Below are positions 1 to 11,766 of a stretch of DNA of 64,000 nucleotides, in pieces; position 1 is the stretch's first letter; every line of letters starts with the position of its first letter. Source of the DNA: Toxonevra muliebris (Eukaryota; Arthropoda; Insecta; Diptera; Pallopteridae). The notes below the pieces were generated by a model. That model did not search any database, was not told the DNA's origin, and saw nothing but the letters and a program-made list of their open reading frames with translations. A program made the position numbers and the translations under genes. The stretch lies in NCBI GenBank assembly GCA_963691655.1, contig OY829328.1, forward strand, positions 10,010,204-10,074,203. Reading direction: 5' to 3'.

Positions 1-3000
1 ATAATCATCAACATCAGCATCATTGTCGTTGTATTTATTGTATATTTGTTGTAGTAGTAGTTGTTATTGTTATTGGTCTAAGTAATGTATGCTGTTAGAT
101 TTTTTTGACATAATTTTGTGTGTCGTTATTTTTCGCTAAAGTTTTTTTTTTTGTTACTTAAAGAATTTTTTTTTACATATATTTTTGGTAGTATTGAAGA
201 ATTGATAAATGGATTTTTCCTTCCGAGTTTTTGTTACTTTCTCTTCACTGGAAGTTTTGGTGATATTTTATTTATCTGTTTCACTAAACTATAGAAAATT
301 TTCTCTTGTTGTTTTGTTTTTTCTTTTGCACTTTGCTTTTTACAATTTCCACAATTTCTTTAGCAATTTTTACATTTACATTTGCCTTTCATTTTCACAA
401 TTTCCTTCATTCGTCGTTTTTAATGCAATTTTCTATCGACACGGTTTTTAAAAATCAATTTTCTATTCGCTTTAGTTATTGTTGTAATGTGTTAGGCGGA
501 ACTGCAAAGAAAGAAGAAGATGGAGAAAAATGTAAAATATGAAAAATAACTTTTTTTTTTTTAATTATTTATTAGAAGAAATGTAAAATATGAAAAATAT
601 TTTTTTTTTTATTCAGCACTAGTTTTTAATATATTGTTAAATTTTTTAAAATTATTTATTCGAAGAATTGTAGAGAATTCTTTATCTGTTGAAAGTTTTT
701 ATATTGAACAGTGTGCACAGCAGTTAAAGAAGTATTGAGACTGTTTCTGCAAACTAATGAGATGAAAATATTAAGTAAAAAGAAATAATAAATTAAATTG
801 TACAGAAAATTTAGCACCATGACTTAGTAACATAAATTTCATGAAAATTATGATCTTTTAAAATAAAATACATAATTTTTATACAATATAAGAAAATGAG
901 TCAGGCTTAGTTTACCTGACTACAATTTACAAAATAGTCGAAAAATGTAGACAAGATTTGAACGTAGTAAAAAATACAATTTTAGTTATATATACACAAA
1001 AGATAAAATAGAAATTCAATAATATTTTTCTACAAATAATTAAACAACAAAAACTTTAAATTTTTACGTCCTCCAATTTTGCTCCACCGCACTTCATCAC
1101 CTTGCTGCCACAATTTCAACCATGTATTAATCAACATTTTCAATAGCAAAAATTACATTTCCCATTCAAATGCAAAACAATTTAAATAAATAAATAAAAA
1201 AAAGTAAGTGGAAAAAATTAAAATAAAATCTACATAAAAAAAGCAAAAGTTGAGGGCCATGCAAAAAAAGAAAAAAAAAAAAAATAAAATGCTGCCAATG
1301 AATACTTTATGTATATTTTGCTGTGGTTGTGGCAATGGTCAATTATATTTAATTCATGTGGCAAATAATTAAAGCAATTTTATCATCAGCGCTATTTTAT
1401 AGAAACAATTTTAAAAAACTAACTAAAAAATATATACTGATATATGCATACATATTTACACCCATACAAATATATGTGTATGTATATGTATGTATGTTTT
1501 TATAGCAAAAAGAAAAAAATATATTTTGTATATGTAATGAGAAATAAATGCTTTGCATTATTCATAAGCATTATTTCGATTTTTTGATATTTAATGAATT
1601 GTCAAATAATACAGCAACATTCAAATCACGCATATTGGTTGTTGTTGCTACCGTTGCTGTTGCTTTTTTTGTTGCTACTGACACAATTTATTCATTTTTA
1701 TAAATTTCCGTAACAAAAATGAAAATGTTTACGATATTTTTTATTTCACTTTTTTTTTTTTTTTGTATTGTTTTTTTGAACTTCCGGCGCAAAATTTTAA
1801 ATGCGTAGCCACACACAAAAGGAGCAACAACAGCAGCAACCAAGAGCAACAGAAATTGAGTGCAAGTAACTATGGTAGCCCCATTTGTGCTGACTGCAAA
1901 GTGGATGATGTTGAGGTTTTTAGTGTTTTTGTACTTTTGGTTCTACTACCAGATAAACACACATACACACACACACACACACACAAACAGACACTGCTAC
2001 TGCCATTGCTGTTAGTGTACTTTAAGTTATCCCATTGGTAGCTGACATTCTGGTGGTAGTGGTGGTGATGTTATTGTGCATACATAAAGTCCCATGACAT
2101 GAATTTATTTTCTGGCTAAGTATGTACTATAAATATATATGTATCTGAGCTGCGCATGAAATACAATTTGTGGGTGTAAGCAAGAGGACTGCAGCAAGAG
2201 TGACAACAAAACAACCAACGTAAAATGATCATTTGGTCAACAAAGTACCAAAGTACGACGTTGGTTCTTATTCTACTTGTACTGCTTCAACTTCTTCTAT
2301 TATTATAATTTCGGTTCGTTTCGTTTGAAATTTTTTTTTTTTTTTTTTTTTTTTGTATGTGCTTTATTTGTTATGAGTTATGCTTGGTGTTGCCAGTAGG
2401 GAGTTGCGCTGCAGCATTGGATTTATGACTAGAACAGAAAAATATGCAAAGAAATTCAGCTTAATATATATCTACAAACAAAGGATATATGAGTGTAGCT
2501 TAAATGAAATGCTGCGGGTCAGAAAACATTAAATACGTGCATATTTGAGTGTGTAGCTGTGTGTGTGTTTTTGGACATTTTAGTGCCGCTTTTATATTCA
2601 AGAAGAGAATTCATTTATGAAACTGCATCATCAACATATTTAGTTACGTAAGTATATGCATATACATTTTTTATTTGTATATATAAATATCGTTCTGGGA
2701 AATCATTATAAAATCGTTTTTGTATGTATTATGATTTAAATGTGATGGCACGAAGGAAGGACACAAAGAAGGTAGATATGTAAATATGAATTATATATCA
2801 CTCATACGCAACGGTAGAAAATATTATTCATGCTAAATTAAGCAATTACTCAAAAACCCACATTAATATTTGTTATATGAGTTAGTTTTTCATAGAATTC
2901 AGCGCCAGAACATTCCAACTAATATTTTAGTTCTACAGAATTAAATATCACTCATACGCTCTGTTGTTTTAATTTCTAGTTAATTCTTTCGTAATTCTCA

Positions 3001-3285
3001 AACAAGATTTGAATACTAAGCATTGGGAATATTTTGTCTATAGCACTTGTCTGTTGTTATTTAAATTATAAACTTCTATGAATTTAGCAATTATTAGAAA
3101 AAACATCATTTTAATTTTATATATTTTATGCTCATATTTTTTATAGTAACGGAGCAAAGCTTTAAATTGAAATACAAACATTACTCACGTTTTTGTATTA
3201 TTCTCTTAGTTTAAATACTCGTATTATTATTTAGAGTAAATTTCGCGAGATAATCAAAACTTTGATAAATATGAAATATTTCTAT
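1..3285. other. AT-rich non-coding DNA, no gene seen
   Basis: Long T and A runs (for example 1750-1765 and 2329-2354), GTTGTTGTT/GTAGTAG low complexity near the start and TATGTA-type alternation around 1430-1500. Reading frames here are short, dominated by Phe/Leu/Tyr/Ile, and show no recognisable protein. I see no splice-bounded exon with balanced composition. Either intergenic DNA or a large intron would fit. Confidence 0.6.
1967..1993. repeat. (CA)n microsatellite
   Basis: An almost uninterrupted CA dinucleotide run with one T interruption near its left end. It lies in a fortuitous frame that would read Thr-His repeats; nothing suggests that frame is used. Confidence 0.85.
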
Positions 3286-3886
3286 GCGGTTTAACATAGT
3301 AATGGGATTAAAGGAAATGAATCTGCGGATACACTAGCAAAGAAAGGAGCATCAACTCCTTTCGTAAGTCCAGAGCCATTCTGTGGAATAGGTAAAAGAA
3401 CACTTTCTATACTAATTAAGAAAAAAGAAGAAAATCAAAGGAAATTATACTGGGAACATAGACCAAGATTAGAGCATTCGAAAGCACTATTAAGAACCTA
3501 CAACCTAAAACGCTTCAACGAATGTATGAATTTGTCAAAGAATTTGTCTTAGAATCATTACAGGAGTTCTAACAGGTCATTGTAGGTTGAACTATCATCT
3601 AACAAAACTGGGAATTACAGCTAATGAATCACGTAGGTTTTGCAGAGATGATAAGGAATCTGCGAAGCACATCTTAGGACAGTGCCCCGCACTTATGCAT
3701 ATTCGTAAAAGAAATCTGGGTAACCACCAAATACCAGATGATAATCTCAACTCCATAGAAATAGGATCCATACTAAAATTTCTACTGGATGCTGGACTTA
3801 TGGAAATACTATGAGTCCATGAAGGGGCACAATAGATCTTAAAGGTCGCAGTGCGCTACCCCAATAATAATAATAAATAATAATAA
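3286..3886 (+). mobile_element. Non-LTR retrotransposon 3' end (RNase H and C-terminal Cys-His region), decayed
   Basis: The plus-strand frame from about 3295 reads HSNGIKGNESADTLAKKGAS, the C-terminal part of a retroelement RNase H domain (the GHxGIxGNExAD signature). It stays open to a stop at 3550, shifts frame at about 3551 and continues as RIITGVLTGHC..., then FCRDDKESAKHILGQCP, the Cys/His signature that follows RNase H in I/R1/LOA-type elements. The product ends at a stop at 3812-3814. About 40 bp later a GGGGCACAATAGATC stretch leads into a (AATA/AAT)n tail at about 3862-3886. The stop codon just upstream (3292-3294), the frameshift and the missing reverse transcriptase show a dead, 5'-truncated copy. 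The repeated TAA-type tail is typical of I-clade elements; exact clade assignment is inference. Confidence 0.85.
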
Positions 3887-4088
3887 CATAGTAATATTAT
3901 AAAAAACAAAGAGTATTCCGGGAATTCACAATTTCTATAAGTTTTGAATGTTGTTTGTTTGGTCACAGAAATCATTAAGGCTAATTAAATTTTTTGAATA
4001 ATAATATAGTACATACATATAATAATAATTAGCTTTTAAAATTCAAATGACTAAACGTACATACAAATATACATATGGGCCGAAATTT

Positions 4089-4452
4089 AGACTGTTACGT
4101 TACAATCGAACGCATTTTTTGACATATATCTCATCAATACCATATGAAATCACACTCATTTATGATTGCATATGAAAATAGGCCTCAAGACTAACATTCC
4201 ACCTTTATGAACTTAAAGTCTATTCCCTGTTACGTTAAATTTTTTGGAAGTGATTTCGGAGGTTGCCTTATATGTGAGAAAAAGTCAGCGAATTTAGTGG
4301 AACCCTTTTATATCTGAATGCATTGTTTGCAAGCAAAAAGAACAAAGAAAAGCTTGAAGTCATTAATTTATTGAAAAATAATGTTTTTGAACTTTTTAAA
4401 AGCATACATGTGCGGACTGTTACGTTACACAAAAAAGACTGTTACGTTACTT
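4089..4452. repeat. Repeated GACTGTTACGTTAC motif
   Basis: The 14-mer GACTGTTACGTTAC occurs at about 4090, 4415 and 4438, with a partial copy (CTGTTACGTTA) near 4227. The two last copies are 23 bp apart. The intervening DNA is unique-looking and not obviously tandem. It might be a cluster of protein-binding sites, a subterminal motif of a transposon, or remnants of a local repeat. No gene is recognisable in 3887-4700. Confidence 0.6.
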
Positions 4453-4701
4453 ATCGATTTTTGTTTGCAGTTGAACCGAAATTAATGGAATAAAGCATAT
4501 TAAGTGAGTCAAAATGTATATTTATTGGCTCTTTGCCTATTAGATAAGTTTAAATTTACTTTATGGTAAATATTACTTCGTTTATAACAATGCACATTAA
4601 TGCACAATTTATGTATCAGATTTAAATTTACATAATTCAAAAATTATAGAGATAATTATTTTTATCCTTGTTTGCAAGTAATGAAAGCTACTATTTTTCC
4701 T

Positions 4702-5023
4702 TCAATGACTTTGATCTGGTGCTATGTCGCGAATATTTTTTGCATCAGGAAAAATTTGAGCTACATTTAACATACTATTTATAGCAGTGAAGTTACACTA
4801 TACAACATCTACGATAGCGATTTGATTCGAAATGAAATCTGTTGTATAATTTACAAGGCAGTTCCGAGCTAGAACCTGCTTTCGCACGACTATTTTTGTA
4901 GTTGCACCAATATCAACAGTACATCGTTTTCTATAGAACGTTGCAAAATAGTTCGAACACATTTTTATACCAAATTCGACTTCGAACAACGGAATCATTG
5001 CTGAGATGAATTTAATTTTCTGT
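4702..5023 (-). pseudogene. Unidentified decayed reading frame
   Basis: The minus strand is open from the retrotransposon junction at about 5023 down to a stop at 4798-4800. After that single stop the same frame stays open for another 32 codons to about 4702. The translation is not low-complexity, unlike most frames nearby: it contains mixed Cys, Lys, Asp and aromatic residues, for example IFPDAKNIRDIAPDQSH at its end. I do not recognise the family. The upstream (higher-coordinate) end is cut by the non-LTR element that begins near 5030, so the apparent start codon at 5136 is antisense to that element and should be ignored. It could be the C-terminal remnant of a transposon protein or of a dead host gene. 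Confidence 0.35.
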
Positions 5024-5029
5024 TCTGTT

Positions 5030-5877
5030 CTGTTATCTTTATTGAAAATGATGGATTGCAGCTTCACTTCTCTTTTGGGTTGTATGCTTCTGTTTTTCAA
5101 GCAGAAATTTTCGCAATCATCGAGGCAACGGACCATGTTATTGATAACGGTTGGAGAGAAAGGAGTATCTGTGTATTTAGCGGTAGTCAGGCTGCACTTT
5201 AATCCTTGCTTAATCCTCTAATCTAAACATCTAAACTGGTTATGCATTGCAAATCCAGGCTTGATTGTGTTGGAAAACATAATAGGCTGCTGTTGATATG
5301 GGTTCCTGGACATTCAGGAATTTCAGGAAATGAGTCTGCTGACCTTCTGGCCAGAAAGGGTTCGGAAACTGGTTTCCTGGGAGCAGAACCTGTACTCTCT
5401 TTGTCGTCTACAGCCATCAAGACCACCATTAATATGTGGGTCGACTTGACCCACAATCGTAAATGGGAGGACCTGAGGTGCTTTAGAAAGACAAAGACCA
5501 TGTTACCTGTTATCTCGAAGAGTCTAACAGACTTTCTGTTATCACTTAACAGAAAGAGCTGTGGGCAGCTAATGGGATTATATACATGTCACTTCTCTTG
5601 GGCCAAACATTTGCATATGATTGGCCTAGGAGCTAGTGCCTTCTGTGCTTCCAGTGGTTTGGAGGAAGAATGTGAAGAGACGGCGGGCCACTTTCTTAGT
5701 GTCTGCCCGCTTTCTGCCAGATCAGAGTAAGCATATTTGGTACTGGAGTGTTGGGAGACGAACACCGCAGGATCTGCTAAGATTTATAAATAAATCTGTT
5801 AGATTTAAAGAATAACAAAAAGGAACATAGCATTTTTGAATACTTCTTTTGCTGTTCCAAAAAAAAAAAAAAAAAAA
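5030..5877 (+). mobile_element. Non-LTR retrotransposon 3' end with RNase H, family A copy 1, decayed
   Basis: The plus strand reads ASVFQAEIFAIIEATDHV at about 5087, the middle of an RNase H domain, then a stop. From 5242 the frame is open to 5730 and contains LLIWVPGHSGISGNESADLL, the catalytic His/Asp end of RNase H. A degenerate Cys-His tail follows (CASSGLEEECEETAGHFLSVCP). The last residues are only recovered after a frameshift at about 5727. The 3' UTR ends with GAATACTTCTTTTGCTGTTCC followed by about 20 A residues (5858-5877). Two other 3' ends of the same family occur in this window at 40156-40257 and 61316-61560. This copy lacks part of the 3' UTR present in both others. It is 5'-truncated and inactive. 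Confidence 0.88.
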
Positions 5878-6994
5878 ATGTCTTAGCGGAACTTAAAATA
5901 TTCTTCAATTTTCTCTGAAATCCCATAAAATTTTCATGAATTTAAGTATGCACTTCCACGCATAGTTTAGTTAGTATGAAATTAAACGACCTTATTTCAA
6001 AAACTTACAAAATTCTGTAACGTGTTCATAGTTAACTTTAATTACAACGTCTCTGAATTTGAATTTTGAATTGCATTCAAAGGTGTAAAACTTTATAATT
6101 ATTATAATTTTTTTTCTTATAAAATGCTGCCAAAATATTCAAATAGCACATTCGTATTATATTAACAAACATAAAATTGTGCAATTTTAATCAGCATCAG
6201 TCACATTAACATACACTAAACCTTAATTTGTGTTGCTGCTCATCATGCTAAAAGTAAATGTGACATTTAATTAAACAATTATTTTAGATCTTTTTACACC
6301 CAGGGTGGGTGAGAAGCAAATAGAAGCAAATGAGAAACCAAATTCAAAACTACAAGTAAACGAAATGAAGCCAAAATCCATTAAGCTCATACTTTAAACA
6401 CCGACAATAGCAAACACTAAAGTGAATTAATGTTACACTTGTGTCCAATTCATTTGAATTGATATTTTTTTTTTTTTTAAAGAGAAAACAAAAAGCACAA
6501 AAAAAAACGAGGAAAACGAAAGAAATATAAATGCAAATACTTGACATTTTTAGCATTTTGTAGTTGTAGCTGGTAGTAGTTGAGAATTGTGTTGTAACAA
6601 AGAATTCAAATGTCATGCAAGAAAATTCTATTTTACACCTATGAGCAAATACACACAAGCACATACACACATTCAGTTGCATACTTTACAGTTATATGCA
6701 CATATTATTATCTTGACACATTGGTAACATAAAAATGAAAAACCCTTCAGTACCAGAGTACCAGCACAAGCACGAGTACGAGTTCCAGTCATCTGAAGGA
6801 CATCATTTTCATTTTTGCTAAGAACAGCAAAGTACATATGCAAGTATGTATTTATGTGTACTAGTATGTGTGTACATGTTTATGTGCATGGGGTTAAAAT
6901 TATGGAAATGGTAATAAGTTGCAAGCCAAAAAGCTGATGTCATGAAAATTATACACATACACGCAAAATAAAAGAGAAATGGGGGTGTGAGTTT

Positions 6995-7016
6995 GAGAAG
7001 AAGAAGAAGAAGAAGA
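6995..7016. repeat. (GAA)n microsatellite
   Basis: About seven tandem GAA/AAG trinucleotides, read directly from the sequence. Confidence 0.85.
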
Positions 7017-7702
7017 TTGCGAAGAATTATTTCATATTTTATAAAGCATACATACAAACATACATATTTTTATTTTATATGTGTATGGATGTACAATACT
7101 TTTTATGCAGCTGCTGCTGCAATTGCGTTTTGTCGTCGTCAGGCGTGGTTCTTTAGTTGATTCTCTTTGTTGGTCTTAGGGTCGAACAGTTGGTCGTTTG
7201 GTTTTATTTTTATTTTTTTTTTGCTTTACTTGTGGGGTGTGCCACAAAATATTTTCCGTTATTATGTCTTCTACTATGTGTGTGTGTATGTGTGTGTATG
7301 ATGAGAAGTATTGTTGACAGTAATTATTGCAACGAAGTTATTTTAAAACTTTTCATAGTATTCTGTAGTCTGTTGTTGCTGTTTTCTGTTTTACTACAAC
7401 TACTCATAGTATACTCTTTGTTGCTTATAGTTATACTTATGTGATGCAACAAGATAATGTCACAAAGTGCTACTGGCAAAATGTTTTTCATTTTGTTAAT
7501 ATGAAAAAAACCTCCATAAATATTTATGGACTGCAATTGACAGTGGTATAGTAAAAGAAAGTAATTATAAAACATTTTTTAAATTGAAAAAAAGTAAAAT
7601 AAAAGAAAAATTGTAAACGTTTTAAAAATAAAAAAAGGATATAAGATAAAGTACTCTCCTAATACAAACCAATGGCTAATTTCAGCAGCGAAAAAGTCAT
7701 AT

Positions 7703-7800
7703 ACAGGTAGACCTCGCTTAACATGGGCTTACGTTTCTGGAAAATACAAGCAACCAGTGCAAAAAGGGAGGTTATGTTCCTGGATCTTAAAAGACACGCA
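7703..7800 (+). mobile_element. Possible pogo/Tigger-like terminal fragment
   Basis: TACAGGTAGACCTCGCTTAA at about 7702 resembles the CAGnnnnnCCTCGnTTAAC-type ends of pogo/Tigger-group DNA transposons, and it is preceded by TA. No matching inverted end was found downstream, so only one terminus of a decayed element may remain. Similarity is by eye only. Confidence 0.3.
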
Positions 7801-8116
7801 AAAATACTTTTTTTTTAATTTCTCAGACATTTTTTTAATTGAAATTGTAAGAAAATATACAATTATTTAATCCTTTATCTTGTGTAAAAAATCATAACGG
7901 TATCTTGTGAACTCTTTTCGTGAGAAGATAATGTATTATTATTGTGTTCTACCGAGTGGTAGTTCATTGAAATCTTTAAATTCGAATTTAAATTAATATT
8001 CCATTAATTTTCTCATTTTTGCTGTAGTTTTACTTGAGGATTGATTTCTCTTTAACTGGTTATTTCTCGGTACCCCAAGTCGTGAACAGATTTCAATGAA
8101 ATACCAGCATCTTCAA

Positions 8117-8848
8117 ATCTTCAAAATTTGTATGAAAAATCTTCAAAACTAGTATGAAAAATCTTCAAAATTTGTATGAAAAATCTTCAAAATTAATATG
8201 AAAAATCTTCAACATTTGTATGAAAAATCTTCAAAATTAGTATGAAAAATCTTCAAAATTTATATGAAAAATCTTCAAAATTAGTATGAAAAATCTTCAA
8301 AATTTGTATGAAAAATCTTCAAAATTAATATGAAAAATCTTCAAAATTTGTATGAAAAATCTTCAAAATTAGTATGAAAAATCTTCAAAATTTGTATGAA
8401 AAATCTTCAAAATTTGTATGAAAAATCTTCAAAATTTGTATGAAAAATCTTCTAAATTTGAATGAAAAATCTCCAAAATTTGTATGAAAAATCTTCAAAA
8501 TTTGTATGAAAAATCTTCAAAATTAGTATGAAAAATCTTCAAAATTTGAATGAAAAATCTTCAAAATTTGTATGAAAAATCTTCAAAATTTGTATGAAAA
8601 ATCTTCAAAATTCGTATGAAAAATCTTCAAAATTTGTATGAAAAATCTTCAAAACTTGTATGAAAAATCTTCAAAATAAGTATGAAAAATCTTCAAAATT
8701 TGTATGAAAAATCTTCAAAATTAGTATGAAAAATCTTCCAAATTTGTATGAATAATCTTCAAAATTAGTACGAAAAATCTTCAAAATTTGTATGAAAAAT
8801 CTTCAAAATTTTTATGAAAAATCTTCAAAATTTGTATGAAAAATCTTC
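8117..8848. repeat. 22-bp minisatellite, about 33 copies
   Basis: Tandem units of ATCTTCAAAATTTGTATGAAAA (22 bp, written here as 20+2: ATCTTCAAAATTTGTATGAA plus AA) repeat without spacers. Variation concentrates in the four bases before TATGAA: TTTG, TTAG, TTAA, CTAG and TTCG. In the left half TTTG-type and TTAG/TTAA-type units largely alternate, giving a 44-bp higher-order dimer; in the right half TTTG units run consecutively. The array is bounded by an ATCTTCAAATCTTC start and a CTTCTTCTTCTTTTG end. There is no conserved-repeat/variable-spacer organisation, so it is not a CRISPR array. Confidence 0.95.
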
Positions 8849-11590
8849 TTCTTCTTTTGAATATTCTTATAAACACCCGCTAATTTCCAACTTAGGAGCA
8901 AACAGGCTCAGTAAAATTACACGAAACAATTCTTCTTATGGCTGTTTGTAGTCTTGGGGCTGCAGTTCGTTGTTGTTGGTTTTTTTTTTGTAAAACGTCT
9001 ACGTTTGTGTATCCCTTTTGATTGATTGTACAACAGTGCCTCTTAAGTAATTTTATTATTTAACAGTCACTCATTTATTTTTATTTTCTTTTGGTGATAT
9101 CGTGATATTATTATAAAGTAAGCAGTTCTTTATTTCAAATGTTATTGGGCCAAAAGTGCTATAAATTTCATTTGAAATGATCGATTTATTGAAAGTTTGT
9201 TTAGCAGTTTGTGTCAGCCACATGTCTCTCTCCCATAAAAATGAACTGTCTTTAAACAGATGGCAAAAACACTTAAGTATTTTAATTTGAAACGAAAGAT
9301 TCTTTGATTGTTGTATTTTATTGAGTAGAGCACTAATTGAGATACTTTGCTTGAAAATACAGCTATCTATGACTTTATCAATTTCGCTAATTTGTGTTAT
9401 TGTTACTATTAAATTATTTCTCTGTCTAAATCGAATAACTTTTGGTGAAATGATTTTTCAAAAAACGTAGGTATAACTTTAGAAGTAGCTACCTGATTTC
9501 AATTACTTGCTTCAAGTTGAATGTAGGGCTGAGCATTTGTATTGATTTTGTTCTAAATTTTAATGATTTCAATATCGCTTTTTAAGGGTTTCTTAGTTGA
9601 AAAGGCACATAGTAGTTTTTTTTTTTAAATTACAGTAAATCTTTTGGTTTTGTCAGATATTTTTTTCTCCATTCTTAAATAAATATTTTTCCCTCCAGCA
9701 AAAGGATTTTTATGATATACACCACAATTCACTCAATGAATTGTGTAATATTTATTTGTAAATAATAGCATTACCTTTGAATTCTTATTTTCTTTTCATT
9801 TTCATTTTTCATTTTCCATATTGTATGCACATACTAGAACAATTTGTAAAACATTTTATATATTTGCTTTAAAACACTTTTCAAGACGATATATTTCATT
9901 CATATAGATACAAATGAATTAAGTTTTATAAAACATTCATAAAAGTGTGCACAAACACACATACACTCACTCAGTTGTAGACACTTGTGATATGCTTTCT
10001 TGATGCCATAAATGGGTCACTTTTGTAATAATGAAGTTGAGCAGAAATAAAAAAAGAAGATATACAGAAAGTAGGAAATACTTTCATATTGTGTGCAACC
10101 GACTTAAAACACGACTGTATAATAATAATTTTTTTTTTTTTTTTGAAATAACCACAAATAATTTTAAAAGGAAAACTGAGAGTCATGCACGTAGGAAATG
10201 TAAAAACATATATACATATGTATATATGGCTATATGTGTGTGCTCTATACCATTGTTGTGCCTGTTTATCTTTGTTGAAAAGATACTCGTAGCTCCTTTT
10301 TTGCAATGAGTATTAAAATATTGCTTAAAAGATTGGAAGATTTTTTGGTCACACTTTAAATGAAGTCAAAATGAATCCACATCTGAGTATATTTTAGTCT
10401 TTACCATTACAGGCTCTTGCTTTATACCACATTTTATTTTAAATTTATTTATTTGTGGTTTGAGTTCACCACTACAAAAGTATAATTTTCATTAAATAAA
10501 AAAATTCTCTGAAAAGGAAAAGTACCTGTGTCATGATTATTATTCAAAAATAAATGAAATAAAAAAAAGGAAACAAATTTTACTAGCAGCAAAATACATT
10601 GACACAGTTTTCGGCCTTTCGAAAAGTCATAAGTTGAAATTATATTAATACATATACACATTAAATAATATTTCTTTTCACACATACACAGTAGTTTAAT
10701 AATAAAAAAAAAAAAAAGCAGCTCCATAATTTAAGATTTCGAAGACCCCAACAGCTCCACTTCCACAAAACCAATTATTTTTCACTTCAATACAATGCAA
10801 AAACTGTAAGGGAAAGAAATTCAAATAACTGAAGGAGTGAATAAAATGTGGAAAAACTGAATTTCGCTGAAAAAAAGCAACAACGCAATTGGCAATTTTA
10901 ATAGTAGACCTTGTTTTAAGTGTAGCCAATTGTAGTAGTGGCATTTATACATATGTAGATATATTCCTTTGTATACATGCATACTTGTATATATGTGTGT
11001 AAGTATGTATGCTTCTATAAATATGCAAGAATATTGTGGCATGTGCTTAATGACTAAATGCTGCCGCAGTGAAAAATATTCCGTTGAAAATTTCCTGTTA
11101 TTATAAAATGCGCAAAATAATTTTCCAAGAAGTTCTATGAAATTATAAAGCGCTTAAATAAAAAAAAAAATAAATTTTTGCAAACATTACTGTTTTCATT
11201 TTTCTTCTCATTGTCGATTCACTATATTTTTCACACTTACAACTCTAATTGAATTTGCGCTAGTGTAAGCTTTAACACCTACTGTGTTTACACCTAATAT
11301 ATATATATATAGAAATATATAAAATAAAACTGCTACCATTTTAACCAAATACAAAACACAAGCTCATAAATAAATATAAAATGCTGGAAAATTATCCACA
11401 AACACACATACAAGAATACTTATACACTGAAACATACCTTTCCATACACATACCACCCAACGGGGAAAAGGACTCCAAAAGGACTTTCGGAGTGCTGACA
11501 AGTCAGCTGTAGGCGCTTCCTCTCCGTATGACACACCATTACGTTTTTAACATTGCATGTCATTGGAAAAAAGCACTCCGTTTACCCTCT
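8849..11590. other. AT-rich non-coding DNA, no gene seen
   Basis: Low-complexity sequence with poly-T at 10130-10144 and TATA/TATG alternation near 10208-10226 and 11298-11312. A GGTCACACTT string at about 10347 resembles fly Motif 1 but lacks the final purine. No exon-like segment was recognised. Confidence 0.55.
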
Positions 11591-11766
11591 TTTTGGAGTG
11601 CTTTGAAAGGCCTCCCATGAGATCTTTGCGTCAGCAGTTCGTTCGCATATTTCCACTGCCCTGCTCTACAACATTCTTTTTCTTCTTTTCTAAGTGCTTC
11701 AAAAGACCTCTCACGAAATCTTTGCGTCAGCAGTTCATTCGTTTTTACTTCCACTTTGCTTTATAA
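11591..11766. repeat. 96-bp tandem duplication
   Basis: Two adjacent copies share an exact CTTTGCGTCAGCAGTTC block at 11624-11640 and 11720-11736 (offset 96 bp). Both are preceded by related AGTGCTT(T/C)(G/A)AAAG(G/A)CCTC sequence. The block is less AT-rich than its surroundings. Both strands happen to be open through the duplication, but the frames have no recognisable protein content. Confidence 0.75.

Larger units (their letters stand above)
5878..8116. other. AT-rich non-coding DNA, no gene seen
   Basis: Low-complexity intergenic or intronic sequence. It includes a (GAA)n run at 6995-7016, a (GT)n run at 7276-7298 and several poly-T tracts. The frames here are hydrophobic low-complexity translations and are not supported as genes. 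Confidence 0.55.

Noticed and set aside
8117..8848. Possible CRISPR-like repeat array
   Set aside because: Units are contiguous 22-mers with no spacers, and the DNA is eukaryotic; it is a minisatellite.
10345..10356. TGGTCACACTT as a second Motif 1 promoter element
   Set aside because: The last base violates the consensus purine and the surroundings are plain AT-rich DNA.
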